Shown here: one piece after another, positions 25,417 through 33,075 of the stretch
How the letters are laid out: every line of letters starts with the position of its first letter
Position numbering within the stretch: position 1 is the stretch's first letter
NCBI GenBank assembly: GCA_023957315.1
Contig: JAMLHE010000023.1
Coordinates: 1-35,655, forward strand
Direction of reading: 5' to 3'
DNA from: Candidatus Kapaibacterium sp.
GTDB taxonomy: Bacteria > Bacteroidota > Ignavibacteria > Kapaibacteriales > UBA2268
DNA: 35,655 nucleotides
Made by a program: the position numbers and the translations under genes
The notes under the pieces: generated by a model
Database searches by the model: none
The model's input: the letters and a program-made list of their open reading frames with translations, nothing else
Told to the model about the DNA's origin: nothing

Positions 25417-26238
25417 TTACTTGTAGTATATGAAATTAGTTTTATAGACTTGGTCTTGCACTGCCATTACTAAGTAATACGCACCTGCGGAAATCTCCCA
25501 AGAAGCAGGCGTAAGTCTCATTCTATATCGTCCGGCTGTGAAGGTATGCTCGAGGTAATTGTCAATTTGATTGCCCGAATCATCGTAAATCTCAGTTGCA
25601 AAGGTGTTTTCATGAATTCCCTGACTGAAAACATTTCTTCCACTCAGTGAGAAAATTTTGAAACTGACCTTGCTATCGCTGTCAACACTGAAAAATATTT
25701 CAGTATATACATTGAATGGATTAGGGAAGTTTTGCCCCAAACCTTCTGTCAATTTAGGTCCTACCGGAATTGATTGAACGGAAATCGTGCCTGAATCAAA
25801 TTCAGCTTGTTGCTCGACTCCACCAATTTTGATTGCAATTGGCGATACCAATGTAGCTGTATCAGGACCTGCCAAACCTTCGACCTCGAGATAGAACAGA
25901 ACCCCTGAGAACGGCTTTATATAATCATCGGTGAAAACATTAAAAGAAGAAGATTCGATATTTGTTAAGTCAACCGAAAATGTATGCTGTTCGTTCAGAC
26001 TGGTGCTTGCATCTGTGACAATTCTCTTGATGTCAATCACGTAGGCATTGAATCGAACAGAAAGTTCTAAATTCCCGTCAGAATCCGAAGGTATATCTCC
26101 GTAAATCGGTATAACGCTTAATGAGCCACGAGTAATGCTCGTGTCCCGCAACGCGACGGATATCTGCGCCTCCGATTGCGATGGCGAAAGAAATATTGAT
26201 GCCAGAATAATTAAAAATGTCGCTATTATCCGATACAT
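25417..26238 (-). CDS. secreted protein with T9SS-type C-terminal domain
   Basis: A 273-residue protein. The signal peptide ends QSEAQIS (about 1-24). The N-terminal ~140 residues look like a beta-sandwich (LSVIPIYGDIPSDSDGNLEL, GVLFYLEVEGLAG), similar to cohesin-like folds, though not proven. The C-terminal part begins GLGQNFPNPFNVYTEIFFSV and ends GAYYLVMAVQDQVYKTNFIY, the standard T9SS sorting domain. It would be exported across the outer membrane by a T9SS encoded elsewhere. Its stop is immediately followed by the start codon of the IgGFc/beta-barrel gene, so the two are co-translated and may act together at the surface. Confidence 0.83.
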   Translation of the reverse strand: MYRIIATFLIILASIFLSPSQSEAQISVALRDTSITRGSLSVIPIYGDIPSDSDGNLELSVRFNAYVIDIKRIVTDASTSLNEQHTFSVDLTNIESSSFNVFTDDYIKPFSGVLFYLEVEGLAGPDTATLVSPIAIKIGGVEQQAEFDSGTISVQSIPVGPKLTEGLGQNFPNPFNVYTEIFFSVDSDSKVSFKIFSLSGRNVFSQGIHENTFATEIYDDSGNQIDNYLEHTFTAGRYRMRLTPASWEISAGAYYLVMAVQDQVYKTNFIYYK

Positions 26239-26264
26239 TTTTTACCGTTAAAATTAATAATTTA

Positions 26265-26272
26265 CAAATATA
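26265..26272 (-). promoter_or_regulatory. putative -7 box (TATATTTG) before the 26238 operon
   Basis: TATATTTG on the minus strand, 27 nt before the ATG at 26238. It is identical to the box before thrS. It would drive the run T9SS protein, IgGFc/beta-barrel protein, ccmB. Confidence 0.35.
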
Positions 26273-26307
26273 AATATATACAAATACATTTCACTATAAT
26301 TCAAGAT

Positions 26308-27579
26308 TTAAGTTTTCTGTTTTTTCTTCTTTGCAGCCGGAAACAAAATATTGTTCAGAATAAGCCTGTACCCGGGAGAATTTTTGAATAAATTCAAATC
26401 CGTTGGCGGATCGCCCACTCTATGAACATAATCCTCGGGGTCATGACCGCCAAGCCAAGTATAAGTACCTCTACCTACATTACCGTGAATGTATTTGACT
26501 TCGTTCGTGCCTTCTTTCATCGCTAAAATCGTTACTGTGCTTTTGAGCAAATCCTTGTTAAATGATGTCGTTTGACCCATGAAACCTTTAATCACATTCA
26601 CGTGATTTTGTGTCAGCATTGTTGGAACCGGGTCATATTTTGCCGAAAACTCGAATAAGGTGAACCAATCCGCATCTGGATTGTTGACATTGTAATGCCC
26701 AACATCAATATCGGAAAATTCCACTTCCATTGGGTCTAAAATCAAACGGAAATTTTCGAAGGCAAAAGTTTCTTCATAATTCAATTTGGAATTTGCATTG
26801 TGGTCGTGAGGAGTGCCGTCAAACATGACATCGCACATATCAACATGCTCCACCGAGAGAGCTATATCATAAGAATCAGTAGCGGTACACATGGCGAACA
26901 AAAATCCACCGGAGGCAACATATTCGCGAATCTGGCGAGCAATAGCCTTTTTGAGCTCACAGACATCAGGGAAGCCGAGTTTTTTTGCCATACTTTCGTT
27001 CAAGGCGACTTGCTGAATATACCAAGGTGCATTCCTATAGGCTACCCAAAATTTGCCGTGTTGCCCTGTGAAATCTTCATGATGAAGGTGAAGCCAATCG
27101 TATTCCTTGAGCTTATCGCCCATTACGTCTTCATCCCAAATCAAGTCGTGCTTAACTTCTGCGTATTCGAGGGCAATGCGTACTGCATCATCCCAAGGTT
27201 GAGCCCCCGGAGGTGCATAAACGGCAATCTTCGGTGGCTTTTCGAGTTTGACAACTTCCATATTTACGTTTTCTTGGCTGACTTCCTCTATAATCGATTG
27301 GGCTTGCGATTCGCTAAGCCTTTCAAAAGACACTCCACGAATTCGGCATTCGGCAACGAACATATCGGTATAGTCCACCAAGAAAGACCCGCCACGATAG
27401 TTCAGAAGCCAATCAGCAGTCCCGCCATTTTCGAGTATCCAAAAAGTAACACCATAAGATTTGAGATGGTCCGTTTGAGCCAAATCCATCGGAATCAACA
27501 ATCTATCTGCCTTCATCAAAGCCGGCAGCATGAAAAGGCAAATCAATACTATATATTTAATTTTTAAAATAGTCATCAT
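26308..27579 (-). CDS. conserved secreted Bacteroidota protein commonly labelled 'asparagine synthetase B'
   Basis: A 423-residue protein. The signal peptide (about 1-24) ends LMKADR. Conserved blocks LLIPMDLAQTDHLKSYGV, DWLHLHHEDFTGQHGKFW, FLFAMCTATDSYDIALS, HVNVIKGFMGQTTSFNK and TWLGGHDPEDYVHRVGDPPT, plus the basic end FPAAKKKKQKT, match from memory a widespread Bacteroidota protein annotated as asparagine synthetase B in databases. I see neither a glutaminase Cys2 nor an ATP-pyrophosphatase SGGxDS motif, and it has a signal peptide, so the label is very likely wrong. Parts resemble class I glutamine-amidotransferase-like folds (GGFLFAMC). True function unknown. No TAnnTTTG box was found in its leader. 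Confidence 0.8.
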   Translation of the reverse strand: MMTILKIKYIVLICLFMLPALMKADRLLIPMDLAQTDHLKSYGVTFWILENGGTADWLLNYRGGSFLVDYTDMFVAECRIRGVSFERLSESQAQSIIEEVSQENVNMEVVKLEKPPKIAVYAPPGAQPWDDAVRIALEYAEVKHDLIWDEDVMGDKLKEYDWLHLHHEDFTGQHGKFWVAYRNAPWYIQQVALNESMAKKLGFPDVCELKKAIARQIREYVASGGFLFAMCTATDSYDIALSVEHVDMCDVMFDGTPHDHNANSKLNYEETFAFENFRLILDPMEVEFSDIDVGHYNVNNPDADWFTLFEFSAKYDPVPTMLTQNHVNVIKGFMGQTTSFNKDLLKSTVTILAMKEGTNEVKYIHGNVGRGTYTWLGGHDPEDYVHRVGDPPTDLNLFKNSPGYRLILNNILFPAAKKKKQKT

Positions 27580-28130
27580 TATCTATAAATTTTACTTAGC
27601 ATCACTTACTTAACGTTTATGACGATTGAAAATTCTAAGCGTCACACAGATAAGCACTTTTTTTGAGAAATTGTCTGAACTATGATTTGTGTGATTGTCA
27701 AAACTATGATTTGTATGATTGTCTGAACTATGATTCAAAGGATTTATATGATTAAGATGATGAAGAAAAATGTAATAATCAAAGTCGTTTGTCGCATAGT
27801 TACAGATATATAAGCCCTTCGGGGTATGTTTTTTGTCTCGTCTTTGTTATAACTGACGGACCAAGAGCTTAGAGGGTGTTGCGTAAACTTATTTTAGGAC
27901 AAAAAAAAAAATCAAAAGATTTTGTTCCTTTTTTGGATTTGAAGTGTCATCATATATATAAATGTGTATTTTTCTGTAAATTTGACAATTTCGATTGTCT
28001 ATACATTTAGGGAGAATCTTTTCTCCTGAAAGTTTTCACGTCCCGTCTTTAACAAAGGCGGAGCGAGTTAAGAGTACATAGACTGAGCCTGAATTTTCAA
28101 ACGTTTTTATAATATATTAGGAGCTAAAAA
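27580..28130. other. intergenic region with tandem and dispersed repeats
   Basis: About 550 bp between divergent genes. It contains a three-copy 24-bp tandem repeat (27671..27735), a CCCTTCGGGG hairpin near 27813, an A10 run near 27900 and the leader of the lipoprotein gene at 28131. No gene seen. Confidence 0.6.
27671..27735. repeat. 24-bp tandem repeat, two full copies plus partial third
   Basis: Units start at 27671, 27695 and 27719, each beginning TTGTC and containing AACTATGATT. An inverted copy of the core (TTGTCTGAACTATGATTTATG read on the minus strand) lies at 29067..29087, with one difference in 21 bases. Confidence 0.8.
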
Positions 28131-28652
28131 ATGAAAAAGTCAATGTTTTTTTGTGCGGTCATGTTAGCCGTTTTGATGGTGTCGTGCAAGCAGGAACAAG
28201 CAACGCAAGCCACCTCTTTTGACAAATACACAATCGCCGATGATAAAAATTGGGTAGAGGTGACGGATACAATGTCAATTGATATTGATTGTCTCGATGG
28301 TGATAAAATGAATGATTTGAAGCAGTTCATTTTCCGAAACCAAGCTGAATACTCAACTTTGGATACGTTAAGAGTTGATGAAATTTTTAAAAATTGTGTT
28401 AGTTATGAGAACCCTGAAGTTGATTTTGAAAATTATTCACTTATCGGTCTATTAACAAGAACTGGATTTTGCGAAATCAAACTAAATGTCTATAGGAATG
28501 ATGCGGTAAAGAAAATATATTATGTAGTTGATATAACAAATACGGGTACTGAAGAAATTTTGATAACTAATTATAATATGCTCAGGGTTCCACCAATACA
28601 ATCTGACTATACTATTGTGATGGATACAATCATGAGATATAGATATCAATAA
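28131..28652 (+). CDS. small lipoprotein of unknown function
   Basis: A 173-residue lipoprotein with an AGGAG Shine-Dalgarno about 8 nt before the ATG. The signal peptide MKKSMFFCAVMLAVLMVSC ends in the lipobox MVSC with Cys19, followed by KQEQATQATS. The mature part of about 150 residues is acidic, has three further cysteines (DIDCLDG, KNCVSY, TGFCEI) and predicted beta strands (EIKLNVYRNDAVKKIYYVVD). No known family recognised. It is a single gene between two repeat-rich gaps on a different strand from both neighbours, which suggests an inserted or relocated gene. Confidence 0.72.
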   Translation: MKKSMFFCAVMLAVLMVSCKQEQATQATSFDKYTIADDKNWVEVTDTMSIDIDCLDGDKMNDLKQFIFRNQAEYSTLDTLRVDEIFKNCVSYENPEVDFENYSLIGLLTRTGFCEIKLNVYRNDAVKKIYYVVDITNTGTEEILITNYNMLRVPPIQSDYTIVMDTIMRYRYQ

Positions 28653-29089
28653 AATAGATTCTGCGGTGGTGATAATATCCCGAAGGGATAGAATGTAAAT
28701 AGCCCCGTATGAAATGCGGGGTAACGAATCCTATGTCACGTCCCTAAAATGATTGAAATGTTTGATGTCCGTTTCGGTGCGACCTCGAAGAGGTCGAATT
28801 TAAATAATTAACGTTTTGCTATAAACATATGACTCCTTCGGAGTCAAGAAGGATTCAAATGAGTAGCTTTTTCAACACCCACGGTTAAAACCGCGGGCTA
28901 TGTTTGTCTTTCTCCCTCTCCTTCGGAGAGGTTCGGGGTGAGGTTCTTCAAGCTTTTTTGTCTAATATTAAACTTTGCGTGCTTTGCGGTTAAATTGTAT
29001 TAATCCTGTCCATCTTGAAATCTTGATAATCCTGTTCAAGATGAATCATAAAAATCATTCAAATCACATAAATCATAGTTCAGACAAAA
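28653..29089. repeat. intergenic cluster of TTC-loop and GAA-loop hairpin repeats
   Basis: About 440 bp without a gene. In order: a REP-like block (28675..28721, copy of 9099..9145); CGACCTC-GAA-GAGGTCG (28781..28797); GACTCC-TTC-GGAGTC (28831..28845); CGGTT-AA-AACCG (28882..28893); CTCTCC-TTC-GGAGAG (28916..28930); then an inverted copy of 9044..9083 at 29002..29043 and an inverted copy of the 27671 repeat at 29067..29087. Confidence 0.75.
28675..28721. repeat. REP-like block, copy 2 (partner at 9099..9145)
   Basis: ATCCCGAAGGGAT then the stem CCCCGTAT-GAA-ATGCGGGG in the same order and nearly the same spacing as at 9099..9145. Confidence 0.75.
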
Positions 29090-30400
29090 TCACACCAATC
29101 GTGTGAGCAATTCGGCTAATTGTTTTGTGGCGTTGCGCCGTTCATATTTCGTGATTAATTCGAGATTGGAATTTGTAGTATTGTCGCCGTTTTTCCAATT
29201 TTTGAAAGCGTCCAGGTACATGTCTTTGATTTTGGCAATATTGCTTTGGTGGGCAATGTCTCCGGCTGCGGTCTCGCGGATTAATTCAGCTACAGAGCCG
29301 TCTTCGGGACCAATTGCTATCAATGGGCGATTAACGCCGATATATTCGTAAACCTTGCCGGGGACGATTTCCTTGCTTTCTTTCGATTCATCTACCACCA
29401 ACAATAATGCGTCCGATTTCATTATCATTGCAATGCTTTCCGAATGCGGCACATAGCCGATTATTTCAATTCTATCCGCAAAAGTAGCTTTCTCGAACAT
29501 GTCATTGACTTCATTTCCAAATCGCCCAACAAATCGCAATACAATTTTATTTTTATCAATTTTTCCTTCTGCAATCAATTCCTCAATCGCTGCAAATAAG
29601 CTTTCCGGATTTCTCCGCCCGTACATCGAACCTGTGTATGTAAGAGTGAATTTGTGGTTAGCCTTATATTGGACATCGGGAAAATCGTTGGAATCGAATC
29701 CATTCGGCACATGTAAAAATTTGCTTGCATCCAAATCGGGATATTTTGCCAGTGCGTCTTTTATGATGCCATTCCAAGCACATTCTACATAATTTGCATT
29801 CGTAAATACGGATTTTTCCATGTATCTGTCTATCATACTTGGAATCAGCCACCGTTTGGGCGAGGAGATAAATCCGGTCCATGGGTCACGAAAACCTGCT
29901 ATCCAAGGGATGGAAGCTTTCTTGCTGGCATAATCAGCTATCAGCGAACATGTATATGGAGGTGACGAACTATAAACCGCAGAAATGTCATGCTGTTTAA
30001 TCAACTCAAGCGCTTTGCTTTTTGCGGTCAGAAGCCACCCAATTCGAGCATCTGGAATAAAAAACGTTGCTCTGATAAATTCAGCCAAACTTTCTTTAAA
30101 TCCTGCTCTGTGACCATCTTTTTTGATAGTGTTCACATCAATTGCGGCATCCTTGGCTTTGCCCGTGAAATAGCGATAGATGTCGTAGGGTTCGTAAATT
30201 TTGGTTCTTTCGACGATTGTAGAATCGGGAATCTGAGCAAACAAGCTCTCATCTCTTGCCGGAAATTGACCATTTGAAACAGTGAGCACAATAGGTTGCC
30301 ACCCGAAATCGGGCAAATACTTGATGTGTTTGAGCACACGTTGTACTCCGGGACCACCGGAAGGAGGGAAATAATATGCTACTACTAATAATTTTTTCAT
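29090..30400 (-). CDS. GT4-type glycosyltransferase
   Basis: A 436-residue GT-B fold protein. The N-terminus AYYFPPSGGPGVQRVLKHIK is the typical donor/acceptor-domain loop of family 4 glycosyltransferases. The second Rossmann half includes FTLTYTGSMYGRRNPESLFA, RFVGRFGNEVNDMF, IGYVPHSESIAMIMKSDALL and the sugar-nucleotide-binding GKVYEYIGVNRPLIAIGPED. It probably transfers a sugar to a surface glycan or lipid at the cytoplasmic face of the inner membrane. Its start overlaps the stop of the DinB-like gene as ATGA, so the two are translationally coupled. No other polysaccharide genes are nearby; the 3' side runs into repeats. Confidence 0.9.
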   Translation of the reverse strand: MKKLLVVAYYFPPSGGPGVQRVLKHIKYLPDFGWQPIVLTVSNGQFPARDESLFAQIPDSTIVERTKIYEPYDIYRYFTGKAKDAAIDVNTIKKDGHRAGFKESLAEFIRATFFIPDARIGWLLTAKSKALELIKQHDISAVYSSSPPYTCSLIADYASKKASIPWIAGFRDPWTGFISSPKRWLIPSMIDRYMEKSVFTNANYVECAWNGIIKDALAKYPDLDASKFLHVPNGFDSNDFPDVQYKANHKFTLTYTGSMYGRRNPESLFAAIEELIAEGKIDKNKIVLRFVGRFGNEVNDMFEKATFADRIEIIGYVPHSESIAMIMKSDALLLVVDESKESKEIVPGKVYEYIGVNRPLIAIGPEDGSVAELIRETAAGDIAHQSNIAKIKDMYLDAFKNWKNGDNTTNSNLELITKYERRNATKQLAELLTRLV

Positions 30401-30858
30401 ATATCGTAATCCAATTTGCCTGTCATAACTTTAGCTTTAGTAAAGTTCTGTGGCTCAACCGGATTACCCGCTAATCTGCGGAGCATGGTTAATTGTCCGA
30501 TATGTGAAATGCAATCAGCAAAGGGTCCTTGCATCAAAACTTTCACTTTCGTCAATTCCATTCCATTCAACGATTCTAATCGGATGTCAACAGAACTAAG
30601 CAAAGATAAGAAATTTTGTTTGCATTTATCAAAATTTTCTGAATAATAGCTCTTTCTTTTAAGTGCCGAAATAGGAATTCCACCAATAAGTTGGATGGCA
30701 GAATCGAGTTGTTGGCTCATGTGGTCTATGATTTCAACAGGTGACCGCGCATTGATACCAATTTTCAGATGGGAGTAATTATCGGGTGCGTCGTTTACTG
30801 CTACCGTGAAACGGTACGCAATTACTGCAAGTAAATGTTTCAGTAGTTCTATTTCCAT
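30397..30858 (-). CDS. DinB-like four-helix protein
   Basis: A 153-residue, mainly alpha-helical protein. The conserved C-terminal block GPFADCISHIGQLTMLRRLA followed by GNPVEPQNF is typical of DinB/YfiT-superfamily proteins in Bacteroidota, and the His in SHIGQL is one of the metal-ligand positions. The other two expected His ligands are not obvious (the N-terminal helix has AYRFTV where a His is usual), so metal binding is uncertain. Function in the family ranges from thiol transfer to DNA-damage-linked roles. Its stop overlaps the glycosyltransferase start (ATGA). No strong Shine-Dalgarno. Confidence 0.68.
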   Translation of the reverse strand: MEIELLKHLLAVIAYRFTVAVNDAPDNYSHLKIGINARSPVEIIDHMSQQLDSAIQLIGGIPISALKRKSYYSENFDKCKQNFLSLLSSVDIRLESLNGMELTKVKVLMQGPFADCISHIGQLTMLRRLAGNPVEPQNFTKAKVMTGKLDYDI

Positions 30859-31211
30859 GATTTGCCCGTATGAGTATTGTCAGGTATGTAAGTTATTAAG
30901 ACTTGGGAAGCTCTTTTTTCAATCATTTCTGAAGGAAAGACAAAATTCAAGTTTTGTTTCAGATGTAAAATTTCACATTGTTTGCAATCATATATGATTA
31001 ATAATATATCATTGTTAATATGGCAACTAAACCGTTTGATTAGCCTACTTAAGCAATCCATGTAAATGAAAAATATCTCATTAATTGATTTTATTATGAA
31101 TATTGAGTATTTAGTATGTAGCTGTAATGCACCATAAGTTATGGTGTCTAAGTTTGTTAGGCACTTATTCCGAGTTGCCATATGTTTCAAGTCATTCATA
31201 TAAGAATTCAT
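30849..31211 (-). CDS. doubtful ORF upstream of the DinB-like gene
   Basis: 120 codons in AT-rich DNA ending 10 bp inside the DinB-like gene. The position would suit a coupled upstream gene. The sequence is Ile/Asn/Cys-rich, several Met codons could start it, there is no Shine-Dalgarno and I recognise no domain. A palindrome (31130..31146) lies within it. More likely a chance ORF. Confidence 0.2.
   Translation of the reverse strand: MNSYMNDLKHMATRNKCLTNLDTITYGALQLHTKYSIFIIKSINEIFFIYMDCLSRLIKRFSCHINNDILLIIYDCKQCEILHLKQNLNFVFPSEMIEKRASQVLITYIPDNTHTGKSWK
31130..31146. promoter_or_regulatory. perfect palindrome CACCATAA-G-TTATGGTG
   Basis: 8-nt arms around one central base in a divergent intergenic region. 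The size and symmetry fit a dimeric regulator's operator, but no cognate regulator gene is adjacent. Confidence 0.3.
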
Positions 31212-31385
31212 GATTGATTAAATTTAATTCACATAATGTCAAAATCAATTTACAATATAAAACATTTTTACGAAATATCATTACATGACATTGCATGTTT
31301 CTTAAAAAAAATTAAGAATTCTAATCAATTTAGAAAAAAAATTGATAAAATCAAGATTTTTTCGCAAAAAATCATTACTTTTCCT

Positions 31386-31393
31386 TATGTTTG
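31386..31393 (+). promoter_or_regulatory. putative -7 box (TATGTTTG) before the ybeY unit
   Basis: TATGTTTG matches TAnnTTTG and ends 36 nt before the TTG start at 31429, the same spacing seen for the other candidate boxes. Confidence 0.3.
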
Positions 31394-31428
31394 AAATTGT
31401 AAAATTTTAGTTTTCGTAAGGGATAGTA

Positions 31429-31857
31429 TTGATTTTCACCAAAGATGATATAGAAAAAATCAGCTTGATACTCGGAGTAGAACCGAAAGCCTACGAAAGT
31501 GCTTGGACATGGACTTTAGTCAATGAAGATTACAGCAAGCCACTCGTTTTCACGATTTATGCGGGTATAGACCTGGGGATTAACAGCAACGGCTCAATGG
31601 TATCTGCCCAAACTATGCATGGATACTACGAATTACATGACATCAAGACTTTCATGTACTTTGAGCCTGACGAAATAATTTTCATTACTCACGACAATGA
31701 ATTCATGTCCAGCTTGATAATTGGCAAGCAGTGCACTTGTTCATTATATTCGAATATTTCAGTCAAAATTCTCAAATCCGATTTCGCAGATTTGCATCCT
31801 GCGGTATTGCTCTCGGCAATGCAACTGTCAATCGCCGAAAGCTCATTGGGGGATTAG
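31429..31857 (+). CDS. unrecognised cytosolic protein upstream of ybeY (TTG start)
   Basis: A 142-residue protein. The start is TTG with an AAGGGA Shine-Dalgarno about 6 nt upstream; the next internal Met would remove about a third of the protein. There is no signal peptide or membrane segment. Features: an N-terminal helix (KDDIEKISLILGVEPKAYES), then mixed alpha/beta with SKPLVFTIYAGIDLGINSNG, EPDEIIFITHD and a short CTC motif. I recognise no family. It lies 32 nt before ybeY, probably in the same transcript, which hints at a ribosome or RNA-related context, but this is only association. Confidence 0.55.
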   Translation: MIFTKDDIEKISLILGVEPKAYESAWTWTLVNEDYSKPLVFTIYAGIDLGINSNGSMVSAQTMHGYYELHDIKTFMYFEPDEIIFITHDNEFMSSLIIGKQCTCSLYSNISVKILKSDFADLHPAVLLSAMQLSIAESSLGD

Positions 31858-31889
31858 ACTATACACTATCCAAGTTCGTCGAATATTGT

Positions 31890-32321
31890 ATGAGCATAGA
31901 AGTGACATATTGCAACCAATCGGATAAAAAATTTTTACCCGTAAAGAAAATGATTGACTCAATCAGAAATATCGCCAATCAAAAGCTCAAAAATGTAGAT
32001 GGAAGCATCAACTTAGTAGTATGCGACGACGCTTTCATACATGCTCTGAATAAGCAATATCTTTCGCACAACTACCCGACTGACGTAATCACATTCGTAT
32101 TGGACGAAAAGCCACTCGATGCCGAAATTTATATCAGCTACGAAACAGCCGCCGAACAAGCTAAAGATTACACGGTATCGCTGGCGCAAGAAATGTGCCG
32201 ATTGGCAGTTCACGGAGCACTGCACATCGCCGGATATGACGACGACAACGACGGCAAACGCGACGAAATGCACAAATTAGAAAATCATTATCTAAAATTG
32301 ACAGGTTTTACCAATGTTTGA
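31890..32321 (+). CDS. ybeY: endoribonuclease YbeY
   Basis: A 143-residue rRNA-maturation metalloprotein. I start it at the ATG at 31890 (MSIEVTYCNQ); the frame is open 53 codons further upstream, but that part overlaps the previous gene and is unrelated to the family. Family blocks: LNLVV-type segment (INLVVCDDAFIHALN), YPTDVITFVLD and the metal motif HGALHIAGYDDDNDG. The family consensus is HGxLHLxGYDH with three His ligands; here the third is Asp, as I recall for other Bacteroidota YbeY. It is involved in 16S rRNA 3'-end processing and ribosome quality control. It overlaps the Smg-like gene by 8 bp. Confidence 0.93.
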   Translation: MSIEVTYCNQSDKKFLPVKKMIDSIRNIANQKLKNVDGSINLVVCDDAFIHALNKQYLSHNYPTDVITFVLDEKPLDAEIYISYETAAEQAKDYTVSLAQEMCRLAVHGALHIAGYDDDNDGKRDEMHKLENHYLKLTGFTNV

Positions 32322-32772
32322 GAGAGTAATAGAAATAATCGTTTATTTGATATCGGAACTTCGCAGCAAGCGGAACTTCGCCGATATCAATGTGCAGCAT
32401 CTCAAAGACCTTGGTTACACCACATCCGAGATTTCGACAGCCTTCAGTTGGATAGCCGACAAATTTGATTTCCAAGAATTCAACACCCGGAAGACGCTTT
32501 TCACAAGTCCAAATTCATTCCGAATACTACATCCGGCAGAAATGGACATGTTCACCAAAGAAGCCTATGGGCATATGATACAGCTGCATTCCTTGGGAAT
32601 AATCGAAAACGAGCACATTGAACATATCATAGATAGGGCAATCGTCACCGGAAATATACTCGATATTCGTACATTGAAATATTTCGTAGCCTCCGCCATA
32701 TTCGATATAGACGGCGCCCTTGCAGCAAACACCGCCCGCATAATATTGACCGGCAACGAAAGCATAAATTAG
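32314..32772 (+). CDS. Smg/DUF494-like protein
   Basis: A 152-residue, mostly helical protein. MFERVIEIIVYLISELRS, HLKDLGYTTSEISTAFSWI, FRILHPAEMDMFTKEAYGHM, GIIENEHIEHIIDRAI and DIRTLKYFVASAIFDIDG follow the layout of the Smg (DUF494) family: N-terminal helix pair, a region shaped like a winged helix and a C-terminal helical bundle. Smg is best known next to dprA in Proteobacteria and its function is not established. Here it overlaps ybeY by 8 bp, so it is translationally linked, and ends 3 nt before tRNA-Arg. Confidence 0.72.
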   Translation: MFERVIEIIVYLISELRSKRNFADINVQHLKDLGYTTSEISTAFSWIADKFDFQEFNTRKTLFTSPNSFRILHPAEMDMFTKEAYGHMIQLHSLGIIENEHIEHIIDRAIVTGNILDIRTLKYFVASAIFDIDGALAANTARIILTGNESIN

Positions 32773-32775
32773 CAT

Positions 32776-32849
32776 GGTCCCGTAGCTCAGTAGGATAGAG
32801 CACAAGTTTCCTAAACTTGGGGTCGCAGGTTCGATTCCTGCCGGGATCA
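32776..32849 (+). tRNA. tRNA-Arg (anticodon CCU)
   Basis: 74 nt with a full cloverleaf: acceptor GGTCCCG/CGGGATC (one G-T pair), D-stem GCTC/GAGC, anticodon stem CAAGT/ACTTG with loop TTCCTAA and anticodon CCT at 32810..32812, a 5-nt variable loop, T-stem GCAGG/CCTGC with loop TTCGATT, discriminator A. CCA is not encoded. It reads AGG codons. It sits just after the ybeY/Smg genes and borders the Rhs fragment array, the sort of place where integrating elements settle. Confidence 0.95.
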
Positions 32850-32880
32850 CAGTTTTTTGTTGGAATGTGTGTTTAAAAGA

Positions 32881-33075
32881 TTATCTCTTAAACGGGCTGG
32901 GTATATCCAAATCTTTACAGATTTTTCTTATGAGATTATCATTTATCTCGTTATGTCTCGGGACGGTAGAGGCTTTTTTATTTTCAACATTTATATACAA
33001 TGAGTGGTTAGAACCCTCTCGCAAAAATTCACATCCGCTCGATTACAAGAAAGCGAGGAATAGTTTCCGCTTCAT
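32881..33075 (-). pseudogene. HicA-like toxin gene disrupted by an in-frame stop
   Basis: Read from the ATG at 33075, codons 1-10 give MKRKLFLAFL, codon 11 is TAA, and the same frame then continues SSGCEFLREGSNHSLYINVE, ending in ICKDLDIPSPFKR and a TAA. The distal part is a clear HicA (YcfA-like) mRNA interferase, including the conserved His in GSNHSLY and the VPRHNEIN strand. The length matches a full HicA (64 codons) if the stop is read as a sense codon, so a single nonsense change is the simplest explanation. The ATG overlaps the HicB stop as ATGA, the normal coupling of a hicBA pair. Toxin activity should be lost unless the stop is read through. Confidence 0.85.

Larger units (their letters stand above)
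30859..31428. other. AT-rich divergent intergenic region
   Basis: About 570 bp between the DinB-like gene and the ybeY unit. It holds the doubtful ORF above, a 17-bp palindrome and a candidate -7 box near 31386. Nothing else recognised. Confidence 0.5.

Noticed and set aside
26800..27567. 255-codon plus-strand ORF inside the 'asparagine synthetase B'-like gene
   Set aside because: Antisense shadow of a conserved protein; its composition is not protein-like.
27671..27735. Possible CRISPR array
   Set aside because: The 24-bp units are contiguous with no spacers, and no cas genes are present.
31731..31889. N-terminal extension of ybeY by 53 codons
   Set aside because: The extension lies in another frame over the previous gene and does not resemble YbeY; the ATG at 31890 gives the normal family length.
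32527..32850. 107-codon minus-strand ORF starting MIPAGIEPATPSLG
   Set aside because: It is the antisense of tRNA-Arg and the Smg gene, a well-known artefact that produces such peptides in many genomes.
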